The position numbers and the translations under genes were made by a program. The notes beneath the pieces were generated by a model. It did not search any database. It had not been told where the DNA came from and saw only the letters and a program-made list of their open reading frames with translations. DNA of 64,000 bases from Psychrobacter sanguinis (GTDB lineage Bacteria; Pseudomonadota; Gammaproteobacteria; Pseudomonadales; Moraxellaceae): the NCBI RefSeq assembly GCF_020736705.1, contig NZ_CP085990.1, positions 186,001 through 250,000 on the forward strand, written 5' to 3'. Shown one piece after another: positions 16,512-26,500 of the stretch; within the stretch, counting starts at the first letter, position 1, and every line of letters starts with the position of its first letter.

Positions 16512-17102
16512 GTGACTGACCTGCAACGTACCAAGAAGAGTTCTCAAACGACGTCCCCAGAATCCCAAGCCTTAAAGGGCTCAAAGGAGTCTGGGTCAAA
16601 GCCAAAAGCGCTCTCTTGGTTGTTGTCAGGACTTAAGTACTTGTTGATATTTGCGGTTATATATACGGTGATTAACTGGTGGCGACAGCCTATTATGCCA
16701 GCGAATCCTGAGTTGACATTAACAGACTATCAAGGACAGGTGGTGGATATTGAGGCACTGAGCTACCAGTCTCCAGTATTGGTTTATTTTTGGGGAACTT
16801 GGTGCCCTATCTGTAGCACCACCTCGCCGAAGGTAAATGCTTTGGCTGAATCACAAACTTATCCTGTAGTAACCATTGCCACTCAATCAGGTAGTAATCA
16901 AGATATTGAGCAGTTTATGACACAACACGGCTACTCATTTACTACCATAAATGATGAATCGGGAGAGATATTCAGCGATTGGCAGGGCCAGGTTACTCCC
17001 TCTTATGTGGTTCTTAAAGACGGTGAAATGACCCAGGGTTTAACCGGTATCCAACCTGAGTGGTCGCTTAAGTTAAGACTCTGGCTGTCCTCTTTATTTT
17101 AA
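16512..17102 (+). CDS. Membrane-anchored thioredoxin-fold protein (ScsD/TlpA-like)
   Basis: 196 residues with a GTG start, supported by AGGA 6 nt upstream. A basic Ser-rich cytoplasmic tail (1-35) is followed by one membrane segment (WLLSGLKYLLIFAVIYTVI, about 36-55). A periplasmic TlpA/ScsD-type thioredoxin domain then carries the redox motif CPIC in FWGTWCPICSTTSPKVN (near 99) and the cis-Pro segment QVTPSYVVLKDG. It should work as a periplasmic thiol-disulfide reductase or oxidase. It stands 97 bp after the GNAT-nitrilase gene on the same strand and may be co-transcribed; a short hairpin without a U-tract (16436-16455) lies between them. No DsbD-like partner is visible. Confidence 0.85.
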   Translation: MTDLQRTKKSSQTTSPESQALKGSKESGSKPKALSWLLSGLKYLLIFAVIYTVINWWRQPIMPANPELTLTDYQGQVVDIEALSYQSPVLVYFWGTWCPICSTTSPKVNALAESQTYPVVTIATQSGSNQDIEQFMTQHGYSFTTINDESGEIFSDWQGQVTPSYVVLKDGEMTQGLTGIQPEWSLKLRLWLSSLF

Positions 17103-17163
17103 TCTCTTTACTCTAAAATTTATTAATCAGTGATGATTGATAAACATTTTAGGTCGGTAATGA

Positions 17164-18471
17164 TTACTCACTATAATAGCTATCATTCTGGCGTAACCAC
17201 CAGTTCATATTATTCTGACGTTTCGCTCTAAAGTCCTCAAGTTTAATAGCCGCCTTGGTATTATGCCGCCTTAAAGTATCTAGCCCAAATAATATAGGCA
17301 CACTGACCAATACCCCATGACGTAGTCGAGACTTAGGCAATCCCAGTCCATCACTGATGTCATCACCGACAAGCGTACGGGTCACACTAGCATTCACCAA
17401 TTCTACAAACCTACCCTTTCTATTGTCCTCACCCATAATTTGTGACGGCAATCTATGCAGCGCATCCGCCAAAGGCTTACCTACCTCAAAATCTAAATGC
17501 TGCGTCGCCAAATAGGTATAAAGCCAAGTCCAACAGTCAGTTTCATTTTCAGGTAAGCGTTTTAAATCAATGCCCATCCACCAACTGGCCAAGTGCCACA
17601 GATGTAGGATACCTTTGGCTTCCTCTTTGCTAATTCTTGCCCCTAATATTCTTAGGCCACGCATAATAAGCAGTGAAAATTGCAAATGAGTGGCCACCAT
17701 ATCGGTTTGATTAATAGGTATGCCCCAATAGGCGCTATCCCAACCGTCCTCAGTAAGCTTTTGACGTACTATGGCATGTATTTGACGCACGTTGATGCTC
17801 TGACGCCACCCTTCACTACCGATAGCCAATACTGTTTGGGCTCCATTAAGATCAGGGTGCTCTGAAACTGCCAAAATATAAGAGTAGGTACGCATCAACC
17901 TAGGCAATGCATCGTGAACCAATGCACCTGTCTTAATGAGAGGAAGTGACAAAGCGGGAATACTATATCCTGCCATTAAGGAAACATTTCTTAGCAACCA
18001 AATCAACATTAAGGGATAGCGTCGATAAGCTATGGCGCCAATTTCGGCCAAGTCTGGGTCAAACCATTCTGGATGACTAGAAAATTGAGTAGCCAGCTGC
18101 TGAAAATTAGGGTTGTCCGTTAAGTTATTACTTAAGTCTGAGTCAATGATTGATTCATTCATTGATCCATTGGTTGATTCAGTAATTAAAACATTATTAG
18201 ACTCAACATTTGAATGAATGGATTCAGCTTGGGGAGATTTATTGAGAATATAAGCTTGCAGTGGTTTGGCAAACTTTTGGTTTTTCGCAAGCAACCTGTC
18301 GACCACTGGATCACCGATATCATACCCCGCAGCCATTTCTTCCAGGAGTGCTGAAGATACTGTGAAGTCCTTTGGTAATAAGAATTTGCGAATTCGTCTT
18401 AACACTTCTAGCTCAGCATGCTGAGTTATCTCTGTGGTACGACCATGCTTTCGAATCATTGAGTTACTCAT
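17164..18471 (-). CDS. MpaB-family oxygenase-like protein (DUF2236)
   Basis: 435 residues (431 if the ATG at 18459 is used). The core matches the DUF2236 / ER-bound oxygenase MpaB family, which includes the haem-containing latex-clearing protein: GDPVVDRLL near 50, an RRYPLMLIWLLRN segment near 150, RLMRTYSYILAVSEH near 190, then INVRQIHAIVRQKL (about 224), GIPINQTDMVATHLQFS and LHLWHLASWWMGI (about 290). The conserved histidines are candidate haem or metal ligands. The substrate is unknown. A Ser/Asn/Ile-rich low-complexity stretch (about 80-120) interrupts the N-terminal region. The gene is monocistronic and divergent from the NCS2 permease. Confidence 0.8.
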   Translation of the reverse strand: MSNSMIRKHGRTTEITQHAELEVLRRIRKFLLPKDFTVSSALLEEMAAGYDIGDPVVDRLLAKNQKFAKPLQAYILNKSPQAESIHSNVESNNVLITESTNGSMNESIIDSDLSNNLTDNPNFQQLATQFSSHPEWFDPDLAEIGAIAYRRYPLMLIWLLRNVSLMAGYSIPALSLPLIKTGALVHDALPRLMRTYSYILAVSEHPDLNGAQTVLAIGSEGWRQSINVRQIHAIVRQKLTEDGWDSAYWGIPINQTDMVATHLQFSLLIMRGLRILGARISKEEAKGILHLWHLASWWMGIDLKRLPENETDCWTWLYTYLATQHLDFEVGKPLADALHRLPSQIMGEDNRKGRFVELVNASVTRTLVGDDISDGLGLPKSRLRHGVLVSVPILFGLDTLRRHNTKAAIKLEDFRAKRQNNMNWWLRQNDSYYSE

Positions 18472-18574
18472 GTTGGTTTTACCCTATCGGATATAAAAGC
18501 AATAACCCCTATTATTTCATTGTTTATTTTACTTTGTCATGGCAACACTCTACTTATACCCCCTTAAATTCGTC

Positions 18575-18580
18575 TATAAT
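18575..18580 (+). promoter_or_regulatory. -10 element of the NCS2 permease promoter
   Basis: TATAAT, about 80 bp before the start codon; no good -35 at the standard distance. Tentative. Confidence 0.35.
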
Positions 18581-18661
18581 ACATTTCCTTACAATACTAC
18601 TATCAATTTCTCTATTAACGTCACTAATACAGCAATGTAACCCTCACACTAAGGACTACCT

Positions 18662-20044
18662 ATGGACCCTCGCCCTGTGGATACCCCCACTTCCCACACA
18701 GTAGAACCCGCTCCTTTATATGAATATGATCCTGACTTTAGTAATGGAAAATGGTTCCCAAACTGGAAACCCTTCCAAGGTGATTTAGACCAACATGCTG
18801 TGGCCATTAATGAGTATTTACCACCTGGTAAGAGTGTGATGCTTGGGGTACAACATACCTTTGCTATGTTTGGGGCGACGGTGTTGGCTCCTTTATTGAT
18901 GGGCTTCGATGTCAACCTTGCCATCTTGATGTCCGGCATTTGTACCATCTTGTTCTTCATCATCACTGGCGGGCGCATGCCAAGCTATCTAGGGTCAAGC
19001 TTTGCCTTTATCGGCCCTGTAATTGCTGCTACAGCCTATGCAGGAAGCGGCCCCAATACCAACTTAAATGTGGCATTAGGTGCCATTATGGTGTGTGGTA
19101 TTATCTATGCACTAGTAGGTCTACTGGTCATGAAAGTAGGCACCAACTGGATTGAGAAATTAATGCCGCCTATCGTGACAGGCGCTATTGTGATGATTAT
19201 CGGTCTTAACCTTGCTCCAGTGACTGTACAAGGTGTCTCTGCCAATCAATTTGATGCTTGGATGGCGACATTAACAGTGGTACTCATTAGTAGCGTGGCG
19301 ATATTTACTCGCGGTATGTTGCGTCGTCTGCTACTGCTTGTGGGCTTAATCCTATCCTATATCATCTATTATCTTGTGTCTAATGTGATGGGCTTTGGCA
19401 CCCCTATCGACTTTAGCCATGTGCAACAAGCGGCTTGGTTTGGTCTGCCTAGCACACATAAGCCAGAATTTAGTTTAGACGCTATTATCCTTATTGCCCC
19501 TATCGCTTTTATTTTAGTGGCAGAAAACTTAGGGCATTTTAAAGCGGTAGAAGGCATGACTAAGTCTCATGTGACCCCTTATATCGGACGCGGCTTCTTA
19601 GCAGATGGCTTAGCCACTACGTTATCTTCAGGATTCGGCGGAACGGGTGTGACCACTTATGCCGAAAACATTGGGGTAATGGCAGTAACCAAGGTATACA
19701 GTACGACCATCTTTGTTATGGCGGGCATTGTGGCTATATTTTTGGGATTATCGCCTAAATTTGGTGCTATTGTACAAAGCATTCCAGCTGCCTTACTTGG
19801 GGGTGCCTCTATCGTTGTCTTTGGTCTGATTGCTGTGTCTGGTGTGAAAATCTGGATAGATAACAAAATCGATTTTAGTAAAAATAACAACCTAATAATT
19901 GCAGCTGTAACCGTAATTATGGGTGCCGGTAACTTCAGTCTTCATCTAGGCGGCTTTGACTTAGGCGGTATTGGTACGGCTACTTTAGCGGCTATTTTAT
20001 TAAATGCCTTTTTCAACCGTGAGATTGCCAATAAACGAGTTTAG
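18662..20044 (+). CDS. NCS2-family uracil/nucleobase permease (UraA/RutG-like)
   Basis: 460 residues. This is an inner-membrane nucleobase:proton symporter of the nucleobase-ascorbate transporter fold. The N-terminal 50 residues are hydrophilic; GKSVMLGVQHTFAMFGATVLAP near 57 is the family start of TM1. The signature VAENLGHFKAVEGMT (near 280) carries the substrate-binding Glu, and SSGFGGTGVTTYAENIG (near 325) the second. The AENLGH form is closer to RutG/UraA pyrimidine permeases than to xanthine/urate carriers. The start has AAGGA 8 nt upstream. It has no pyrimidine-pathway neighbour and is followed by a bidirectional terminator. Confidence 0.9.
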   Translation: MDPRPVDTPTSHTVEPAPLYEYDPDFSNGKWFPNWKPFQGDLDQHAVAINEYLPPGKSVMLGVQHTFAMFGATVLAPLLMGFDVNLAILMSGICTILFFIITGGRMPSYLGSSFAFIGPVIAATAYAGSGPNTNLNVALGAIMVCGIIYALVGLLVMKVGTNWIEKLMPPIVTGAIVMIIGLNLAPVTVQGVSANQFDAWMATLTVVLISSVAIFTRGMLRRLLLLVGLILSYIIYYLVSNVMGFGTPIDFSHVQQAAWFGLPSTHKPEFSLDAIILIAPIAFILVAENLGHFKAVEGMTKSHVTPYIGRGFLADGLATTLSSGFGGTGVTTYAENIGVMAVTKVYSTTIFVMAGIVAIFLGLSPKFGAIVQSIPAALLGGASIVVFGLIAVSGVKIWIDNKIDFSKNNNLIIAAVTVIMGAGNFSLHLGGFDLGGIGTATLAAILLNAFFNREIANKRV

Positions 20045-20114
20045 TTATTATTAGCCAGTCATTATTGGCTTAGCCATCTTTAAACTGCAGATAAGGGTCC
20101 TTGAATGGCTCAAT

Positions 20115-20145
20115 AAAAAGCCCACTTTAAACTGTGGGCTTTTTT
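20115..20145. terminator. Bidirectional terminator, permease / EamA
   Basis: AAAAAGCCCAC (20115-20125) with GTGGGCTTTTT (20134-20144); A and T runs on both sides serve the convergent genes. Confidence 0.88.
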
Positions 20146-20200
20146 AGGGCTATCTACTTTCGCCACTTGATAGTACTATTTACAATGATATTTACTGGGG

Positions 20201-21163
20201 TTATCTGCGTCGATAAAACTTTGAAAAAAATCGATAGCGGCGTAGCTTCGCTGATTGCTCAAGGGACTTCGGCTTTAGTGAGCCTAAATAAATAGCAAAC
20301 ATGGTCAACCCCGCCCCCGTCCACTGTAACGTATTAATGGGTTTGTCTAACCAAAAATAATCAATAATCAGAGCCGCTACTGGCTCGCTCAATAATAATA
20401 GCCCGGTTAATGCCAGCGACAACTTAGGTATTGAATAGGCAATTAAACCCCAAGCCAAACACTGCATCACCGTGCCATAAACGATAATCCAACCTAACTC
20501 AGACAAAGAATTGGGCAATATACTGCCCCAATCAAATAAAAACATCGGAATGAGCATGGCCACACTACCGCCGATACTAATCCGCTGCATTAATATGAAT
20601 ATAGGCGTCGGTGAGGTTTGATGGGTCAAGCGAATAAAGGTCATTGAGGCCGCTAACATGCTGGCCGAAACAATACCCGTCACAAAGCCATAAGCGGCAT
20701 GATTATTATTGGCAAACTCCGGACTGGCAATAAACACCACGCCTGCTAAGGCAATTACCAAACTTATCAATTGCAAGATAGTTTGACGCTCTTTGAATAT
20801 CAAAAAGCCTAAAGCGGCTAAGAAGAATATCTGTAAGCTGTTTAATAGGGTCGATATACCAGGGCCTACCGCATAAATACTCTCGTGCCACAATGCCAAA
20901 TCTAAGCCCAAAAAAGCACCAGACAATAACGTATAAAAAAACGCTTTTTTATTTTTTTTGCTGTCGCTGTTGGCCGGCATTTTTTGACCAAACACGGTGG
21001 CCAATACCGTAAATACTATACCCGATATTGCCAAACGCCAAAAAGCCATGGCATACCCACCCACTTCAACGTGGGCCACAATAAGGCTACCTAGCCCGAA
21101 TATAATACACCCTATAATCAGCCCTATGGCTGGCAGCTGAGGGTTGTCCTTAACTTTTATCAT
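20201..21163 (-). CDS. EamA/DMT-family transporter
   Basis: 320 residues with ten hydrophobic segments in two five-helix EamA repeats (about 8-150 and 165-300). These are drug/metabolite-superfamily exporters, often of amino acids or their derivatives; the substrate cannot be told. The second repeat holds LSLALTGLLLLSEPVAALIIDYFWLDKPINTLQWTGAGLT, the typical repeat ending. The tail is strongly basic (LRRYRFFSKFYRRR) and would face the cytoplasm. The start has AGG at 8-nt spacing. The gene is divergent from ppc across a 456-bp region with three 17-bp repeats. Confidence 0.88.
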   Translation of the reverse strand: MIKVKDNPQLPAIGLIIGCIIFGLGSLIVAHVEVGGYAMAFWRLAISGIVFTVLATVFGQKMPANSDSKKNKKAFFYTLLSGAFLGLDLALWHESIYAVGPGISTLLNSLQIFFLAALGFLIFKERQTILQLISLVIALAGVVFIASPEFANNNHAAYGFVTGIVSASMLAASMTFIRLTHQTSPTPIFILMQRISIGGSVAMLIPMFLFDWGSILPNSLSELGWIIVYGTVMQCLAWGLIAYSIPKLSLALTGLLLLSEPVAALIIDYFWLDKPINTLQWTGAGLTMFAIYLGSLKPKSLEQSAKLRRYRFFSKFYRRR

Positions 21164-21619
21164 AAATTAACCTAGCACCATTCACTTTATCTATCCTAAT
21201 ACATAGGGTGTTTATTATTCGTTGTTACTCTATCTCACCATTTAGGCAAAATACCAGTTTACAGCAGATTTAGTTGATTACTGCTAAGTATACCCTCACA
21301 GAGCCGATAGCGGACACCGTTTCAAAAATATATTAACTTTTCAAATATATTAATCCTCAAAATATATTAATTACCAACCATCAGCTTTTTCTTTCATTAA
21401 ATTTATAGTCATACTGAGTTTTAAAGTTAATCGTGAAATAGATGATAAATCCTTGAATTTCAGGTATTGTTTTCATTGGCAAACTTCTATAAAGTTTTTT
21501 AGAGTAGATATACCCTATTTTAAGTAAAGAACATCATTTATAGTCAGTCAAACAATAAAGAAGGTTACACCACCAAATTAGCTATTTTTAACGCAAGCTG
21601 TGAACTCAAGGAAACCAAA
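21164..21619. other. Divergent region EamA gene / ppc
   Basis: 456 bp, AT-rich. Its clear structure is three 17-bp tandem repeats at 21326-21376. Promoters for both flanking genes must lie here, but none matches consensus well enough to call. Confidence 0.5.
21326..21376. repeat. Three 17-bp tandem direct repeats
   Basis: The core AAATATATTAA recurs exactly at 21326, 21343 and 21360, a period of 17 bp, with variable 6-bp tails. Regular spacing and identical cores recall an iterated binding site, but replication slippage would give the same picture. Confidence 0.75.
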
Positions 21620-24415
21620 ATGCCATCGAATAACGACGTATTACGCTCGCGCGTTAGACTTTTAGGGTCATTTTTAGGCGAAGCAATCGCTCGTCAGTCA
21701 GGGGAAGACACCGTCCGTACTATTGAAGCCTTACGCAAAGGATTTATTCAAGAGCGCCGTGCCCCCAATGCCCAAAATAAGCAACAGCTGATAGAGCTGA
21801 TTGCCTCTTTAGACAATAAGACTCTACAAAACGTTATTCGTGGCTTTTCAATTTACTTTTTTTTGGCCAACCTTACTGAAGAAAACTTTTTGCGAGAAGA
21901 GCGTCGTCTCCTAAAAGAACAATCTTCACAATTTTGGGAAGGTTCGTTCCGACATACCTTGTTAGGGTGTAAAGAGCGTCACATTGAAGCAGAACAAATC
22001 AAAGAGCTTATTGACCAATTAAAATTTATACCAGTATTTACCGCGCACCCTACAGAAGCGCGTCGCCGAACTACCATGAACATCCTGCAGACTTTATATG
22101 CGCACAGTACGGCATTAAATGAGTTACCTGAAGGCAGTATGGCCTATGAAGAGGCCAAACAAAAAACGGCTGAGACTATTGATTTGTTATGGTCCTCAGA
22201 TGAAGTTCGGACACGCAAGCCTTTGGTTTATGATGAAATTAATAATGGTTTGCACTATTTCAACGCCAGTTTGTTTACCGCCATCCCTCAGGTTTATCGC
22301 AATATAAAAAATGCCATTGTTGATATCTATCCAGAATTAACAGATTATGCCCTACCCGCTTTCTTGCGCTTTGGTTCGTGGATTGGCGGCGATAGAGATG
22401 GCAACCCATTTGTCACCCATGAAACCACGGAAATGGCAGTACTGATGCATGCCAATACCGTACTGCGTCATTACCGCGTTATGCTCAAAAAACTACGCCG
22501 TGAGCTGATTCATAGTGATACCATTGTCACCATCGCTCCTGAAGTATATGAGCGTATTAAGTCATATAGTGACCTGGATCAGAGGGTGTTTTTATACAAC
22601 CCGGAAGACTACAATCACGAGCCTTATCGTAGACTATTGTCTATTATCTTAGCGAAAGTCACCGCCACCAATGACTACATTCAAAGCCAAGGTAATGACT
22701 CAGCAGCAGCTAAAGATGCGTACCTAAGCCCTCAACAGCTAATCGATGATCTACGTCTTATCCGTGAAAGTCTGCGCACTCATGATCAGGCCCATTCACA
22801 AGGTCAGCTGCTAGATATAATCCGCTTGGTTAAGACTTGCGGCTTCCACTTGGCTTCTTTAGATATTCGTCAAGATTCAGCTTATCATGGTGAGGTCATC
22901 GCTGATATTTTTGACAGCGCCTCCAACCTACCCGATTATCGCAAACTTAGTGAAGAAGAGCGTCAACAATGGTTGACTCGTTTGCTTGAAAAACCAGGCA
23001 CGCCACTTATTTATACCGATAATTTAAAAGACCAGACCCGAGAACAATTGGCGCTAATGCACTCTATCGCTAAATTAAGAAAGCTAGTGGGTGAGAATAC
23101 GTTTGGTAGCTATATTATTTCGATGACCAACAATGCCAGTCAACTGTTAGAGGTCTTGTTATTAATGCGTTTTGCGGGGCTGTCTGGTATCGATAGCGAA
23201 GGTCATTTATTTGCTGCATTGCCAGTGGCTCCCTTATTTGAAACCATCGATGACCTAAAAAATATCGATAAAATTATGCCTACTGTCTTGGATAACCCTC
23301 TTTATCGTCAGCTACTACAAGGGTCTGATAATACCCAAGAGATTATGTTGGGATATTCTGATTCTTCTAAAGATGGCGGTATTATTACTTCCGCTTGGCA
23401 GCTTTATAGTGCGCAGCAAACCATTACTGATATCGCTCAAAAGTACGGCATTCATACCCGTCTTTTCCATGGCCGTGGGGGTTCTGTTAGCCGCGGTGGT
23501 GGCTCAACCCACCAAGCAATCGCCGCTCAGCCAGTGGGTACCTTAAATGGCCAAATCAAATTTACTGAGCAAGGCGAAGTGCTTTATGCAAAATACGCCA
23601 ATCCAGATACTGCCGTATTTGAACTAACCATGGGAATTACGGGTGCTTTAAAGGCCAGCTCTTCAAGATTTGTGGAACAGCCCAAACAACTGGCCAGTTA
23701 TGAGTCGTTGTTTGCCCGCTTAGCTGAAGCAGGTGAAAATCAATACCGTGCCTTAACTGATAATACTGAAGGCTTCTACAAATTTTATTCTCAGGCAACT
23801 CCTGTACAGGAAATTTCTTTGCTCAATATCGGCTCACGTCCTGCCCACCGTAAAAAAGGACTGCCTAGCAAATCAACTATCCGTGCCATTCCTTGGGTAT
23901 TTGGTTGGTCGTTGGCCCGTTTTACACTGCCCGCTTGGTATGGTGTCGGTAGTGCGCTAGACAGTGTTAAGCAAGATGAAGCATTGATGCGAGAAATGAA
24001 TGACAACTGGCCATTCTTTAAAGCCTTTATCAGCAATATTGAAATGGCTTTTACCAAGTCAGAAATGAGTATTGCCCGTGCTTACAGTCAGCTCTGTGAA
24101 GATGAGACGCTACGTGAAACGGTCATGCAAGCAGTGATTAAGGAGCATGAACTTACTGAGTCAGGACTAAATTCTCTATTACAGCAGCAGTCTTTGTTGT
24201 CAGGTCAACAAGAGTTGGCAAGCTCTCTTGAATGGCGTAATGCTTATCTTGACCCAATGAATTATATCCAAATTGAGCTATTAAAACGGTTACGCCTTCA
24301 AAATAGTGATTCTACCGATAATACTGACATCGAGGTAAAAGACGGCCTAGCAGTAGAAGACCCCTTAATCCGCAGTATCAATGCCTTGGCCGCTGGCTTA
24401 CGTAATACGGGCTAA
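21620..24415 (+). CDS. ppc: Phosphoenolpyruvate carboxylase
   Basis: 931 residues, somewhat longer than the 883 of E. coli. It forms oxaloacetate from phosphoenolpyruvate and bicarbonate and refills the citric-acid cycle. Seen: the catalytic His in FTAHPTEARRRT (near 141), GSWIGGDRDGNPFVT (near 252), the second catalytic segment LFHGRGGSVSRGGG (near 615) and the invariant C-terminal ending RNTG that binds the allosteric inhibitor aspartate. The start is chosen by AAGGAA about 6 nt upstream of the ATG. Extra length comes mainly from loops, for example at about 345-390 and in the Asp/Thr-rich stretch just before the C-terminus. Confidence 0.97.
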   Translation: MPSNNDVLRSRVRLLGSFLGEAIARQSGEDTVRTIEALRKGFIQERRAPNAQNKQQLIELIASLDNKTLQNVIRGFSIYFFLANLTEENFLREERRLLKEQSSQFWEGSFRHTLLGCKERHIEAEQIKELIDQLKFIPVFTAHPTEARRRTTMNILQTLYAHSTALNELPEGSMAYEEAKQKTAETIDLLWSSDEVRTRKPLVYDEINNGLHYFNASLFTAIPQVYRNIKNAIVDIYPELTDYALPAFLRFGSWIGGDRDGNPFVTHETTEMAVLMHANTVLRHYRVMLKKLRRELIHSDTIVTIAPEVYERIKSYSDLDQRVFLYNPEDYNHEPYRRLLSIILAKVTATNDYIQSQGNDSAAAKDAYLSPQQLIDDLRLIRESLRTHDQAHSQGQLLDIIRLVKTCGFHLASLDIRQDSAYHGEVIADIFDSASNLPDYRKLSEEERQQWLTRLLEKPGTPLIYTDNLKDQTREQLALMHSIAKLRKLVGENTFGSYIISMTNNASQLLEVLLLMRFAGLSGIDSEGHLFAALPVAPLFETIDDLKNIDKIMPTVLDNPLYRQLLQGSDNTQEIMLGYSDSSKDGGIITSAWQLYSAQQTITDIAQKYGIHTRLFHGRGGSVSRGGGSTHQAIAAQPVGTLNGQIKFTEQGEVLYAKYANPDTAVFELTMGITGALKASSSRFVEQPKQLASYESLFARLAEAGENQYRALTDNTEGFYKFYSQATPVQEISLLNIGSRPAHRKKGLPSKSTIRAIPWVFGWSLARFTLPAWYGVGSALDSVKQDEALMREMNDNWPFFKAFISNIEMAFTKSEMSIARAYSQLCEDETLRETVMQAVIKEHELTESGLNSLLQQQSLLSGQQELASSLEWRNAYLDPMNYIQIELLKRLRLQNSDSTDNTDIEVKDGLAVEDPLIRSINALAAGLRNTG

Positions 24416-24477
24416 TCTCTCGCTTTAAACTACAAATATTGTTTTAAAATGTTGGTATTGTCCTAAGATATTAATAT

Positions 24478-24511
24478 AAAAAAGGCCCATCACAAAAGTG
24501 ATGGGCCTTTT
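24478..24511. terminator. Bidirectional terminator, ppc / tsf
   Basis: AAAAAAGGCCCATCAC, loop AAAA, complementary arm GTGATGGGCCTTTT; strong 14-bp stem between convergent genes. Confidence 0.92.
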
Positions 24512-24573
24512 AAAATTTGCTAAACTTGTATCGGATTAATTAATACTAATTTCTATCCAATGCGAGTTTAAAC

Positions 24574-25452
24574 TTACTGTGCAGCAGCGGCTTGAGCAGC
24601 AGCAACTTCAGCAGCGAAGTCTTCTTGTTTTTTCTCAATACCTTCGCCAACTTCAAAGCGTACGAAGTTTTTAACCGTTACGCCTTCAGATTTAAGAACA
24701 TCACCAACTTTCTTGTCGTTGTCCATTACATAGGCCTGACGAACCAATACTACTTCGTCTAGGTACTTACGTAGGCTACCTTCAATCATTTTTTCAACGA
24801 TGTTGTCAGGCTTGCCTGATTCACGTGCTTTGGCTTCAGCGATGTCTTTTTCACGTGCCAATACTTCAGCAGGTACGTCAGTATCGTTAGCAGCAACTGG
24901 GTTGAATGCAGCGATGTGCATCGCTAAGCTCTTACCAGTTTCTTCGCTACCGCCTTCAGTTGATACCACAACACCGATACGTAGACCATGACGGTAAGAA
25001 GCTAGGTTATCACCTTCAACGATTTGTGCACGACGTACTTGGATGTTTTCACCGATTTTTTGAACTAGAGAAACACGTGCTTCTTCAACAGTTTGACCAT
25101 TACCATAGTCAAGCTCAGAGATAGTCGCTACGTCAGTAGTGTTGTTAGCTAGTGCTAATTCAGCTACTTTGTTAGCAAATTCAGTGAAGTTATCATCTTT
25201 AGCAACGAAGTCAGTTTGGCAGTTTACTTCTACTAGGATTGCTTTATTGCCTTCTTGAGCGATAACGATTGCGCCATCAGCTGCAATATTACCTGCTTTT
25301 TTAGCGGCTTTAGCTTGACCTGATTTACGTAGGTTGTCGATCGCTTGCTCAACATCACCACCAGTTTCTTCAAGGGCTTTTTTACATTCCATCATGCCAA
25401 GACCAGTACGGTCACGAAGCTCTTTTACTAATTTAGCAGAAATATTAGACAT
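24574..25452 (-). CDS. tsf: Elongation factor Ts
   Basis: 292 residues. It is the guanine-nucleotide exchange factor for EF-Tu. The N-terminal UBA-like domain begins [20 protein letters not shown], and the [10 protein letters not shown] motif near residue 80 that contacts EF-Tu is present. The C-terminus is a short Ala-rich tail. GAGGA lies 8 nt upstream of the ATG. It lies downstream of rpsB in the conserved rpsB-tsf operon, here with a 256-bp spacer that contains a long-range inverted repeat. Confidence 0.97.
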   Translation of the reverse strand: MSNISAKLVKELRDRTGLGMMECKKALEETGGDVEQAIDNLRKSGQAKAAKKAGNIAADGAIVIAQEGNKAILVEVNCQTDFVAKDDNFTEFANKVAELALANNTTDVATISELDYGNGQTVEEARVSLVQKIGENIQVRRAQIVEGDNLASYRHGLRIGVVVSTEGGSEETGKSLAMHIAAFNPVAANDTDVPAEVLAREKDIAEAKARESGKPDNIVEKMIEGSLRKYLDEVVLVRQAYVMDNDKKVGDVLKSEGVTVKNFVRFEVGEGIEKKQEDFAAEVAAAQAAAAQ

Positions 25453-25596
25453 AGTTTTTCCTCTATTTGAGTAGTTATGGGGTATAGCTTATTGAATATA
25501 TTATTTAATTAATTGCGCAGTGTAAGATTATAAAATGACAAGGGCATGACGAGGGTTTCCACATCATGCCGCAATAAGTCATAGAATACTTATGAG

Positions 25597-25683
25597 ATTA
25601 GGTAACGGCTTATGGTAATACCGTTTTTTAGTACTCAGCTTTACAAGCTTCATTACTGTATTGTCAATAACGTGTTACCTAAT
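25597..25683 (-). promoter_or_regulatory. Long-range inverted repeat in the rpsB-tsf spacer
   Basis: ATTAGGTAAC (25597-25606) and its perfect complement GTTACCTAAT (25674-25683) enclose 67 nt. In the mRNA this would close a large stem-loop just after the rpsB stop. A 7-bp inverted repeat GGCATGA/TCATGCC lies nearby (about 25544-25570). Possible processing or attenuation element. Confidence 0.4.
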
Positions 25684-25708
25684 TCATTACTTCTGCTTGT
25701 TACTTAAA

Positions 25709-26500
25709 TTATTCAGCTGAGTCAGCTTCAGGTGCAGCAGCTTCTTCAGTTTGAACTTCTTCAGCAGGAGCTTCAGTAGCAGCAGCGCCACCGGCTTGTG
25801 TTTTAGCGTATTCTTTACCAGCGATGATTGCATCAGCCATACGAGTAACATATAAAGTTACAGCACGGATAGCATCGTCGTTAGCTGGGATAATGTAATC
25901 AACGTTGTCTGGGTTTGAGTTAGTATCAACGATACCGATTACTGGAATACCTAAGTTTTTAGCTTCTTTAATGGCGATAGCTTCGTGGTCAACGTCCACA
26001 ACGAAGATAGCGTCAGGTAGACCGCCCATGTTTTTGATACCACCTAAAGAGCGCTCTAATTTTTCCATTGCACGAGTACGCTCTAACGCTTCACGCTTAG
26101 TTAGCTTAGCGAAAGTACCGTCTTCAGCTTGTTTTTCTAGCTCTTTTAAACGGTTGATTGACTGACGTAAAGTTTTCCAGTTAGTCAACATACCGCCTAA
26201 CCAGCGATGATCAACGTATGGCATGCCAGCACGTAAAGCTTGCTCACGGATCACACCACTTGCTGCACGTTTAGTACCAACAAATAATACTTTGTTGTTT
26301 TTAGCCGCTAGACCGTTAACGTAAGTTAATGCTTCGTTGAACGCTTTAACAGTGTGCTCAAGGTTGATGATATGAATTTTGTTACGGGCACCAAAGATAT
26401 ATTGGTTCATTTTTGGGTTCCAAAAACGAGTTTGGTGACCGAAGTGAGCGCCCGCTTGTAGAAGGTCGCGCATTGGCATATTAGTTGGACTATTTGACAT
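25709..26500 (-). CDS. rpsB: 30S ribosomal protein S2
   Basis: 263 residues against 241 in E. coli. S2 binds late to the 30S subunit with S1. The start [31 protein letters not shown] is typical, as are the [13 protein letters not shown] and [15 protein letters not shown] blocks. The extra length is an acidic Ala/Glu-rich tail (about 238-263). AAGGAA lies 7 nt upstream of the ATG. rpsB is transcribed away from map, as in Pseudomonas. Confidence 0.97.
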   Translation of the reverse strand: MSNSPTNMPMRDLLQAGAHFGHQTRFWNPKMNQYIFGARNKIHIINLEHTVKAFNEALTYVNGLAAKNNKVLFVGTKRAASGVIREQALRAGMPYVDHRWLGGMLTNWKTLRQSINRLKELEKQAEDGTFAKLTKREALERTRAMEKLERSLGGIKNMGGLPDAIFVVDVDHEAIAIKEAKNLGIPVIGIVDTNSNPDNVDYIIPANDDAIRAVTLYVTRMADAIIAGKEYAKTQAGGAAATEAPAEEVQTEEAAAPEADSAE

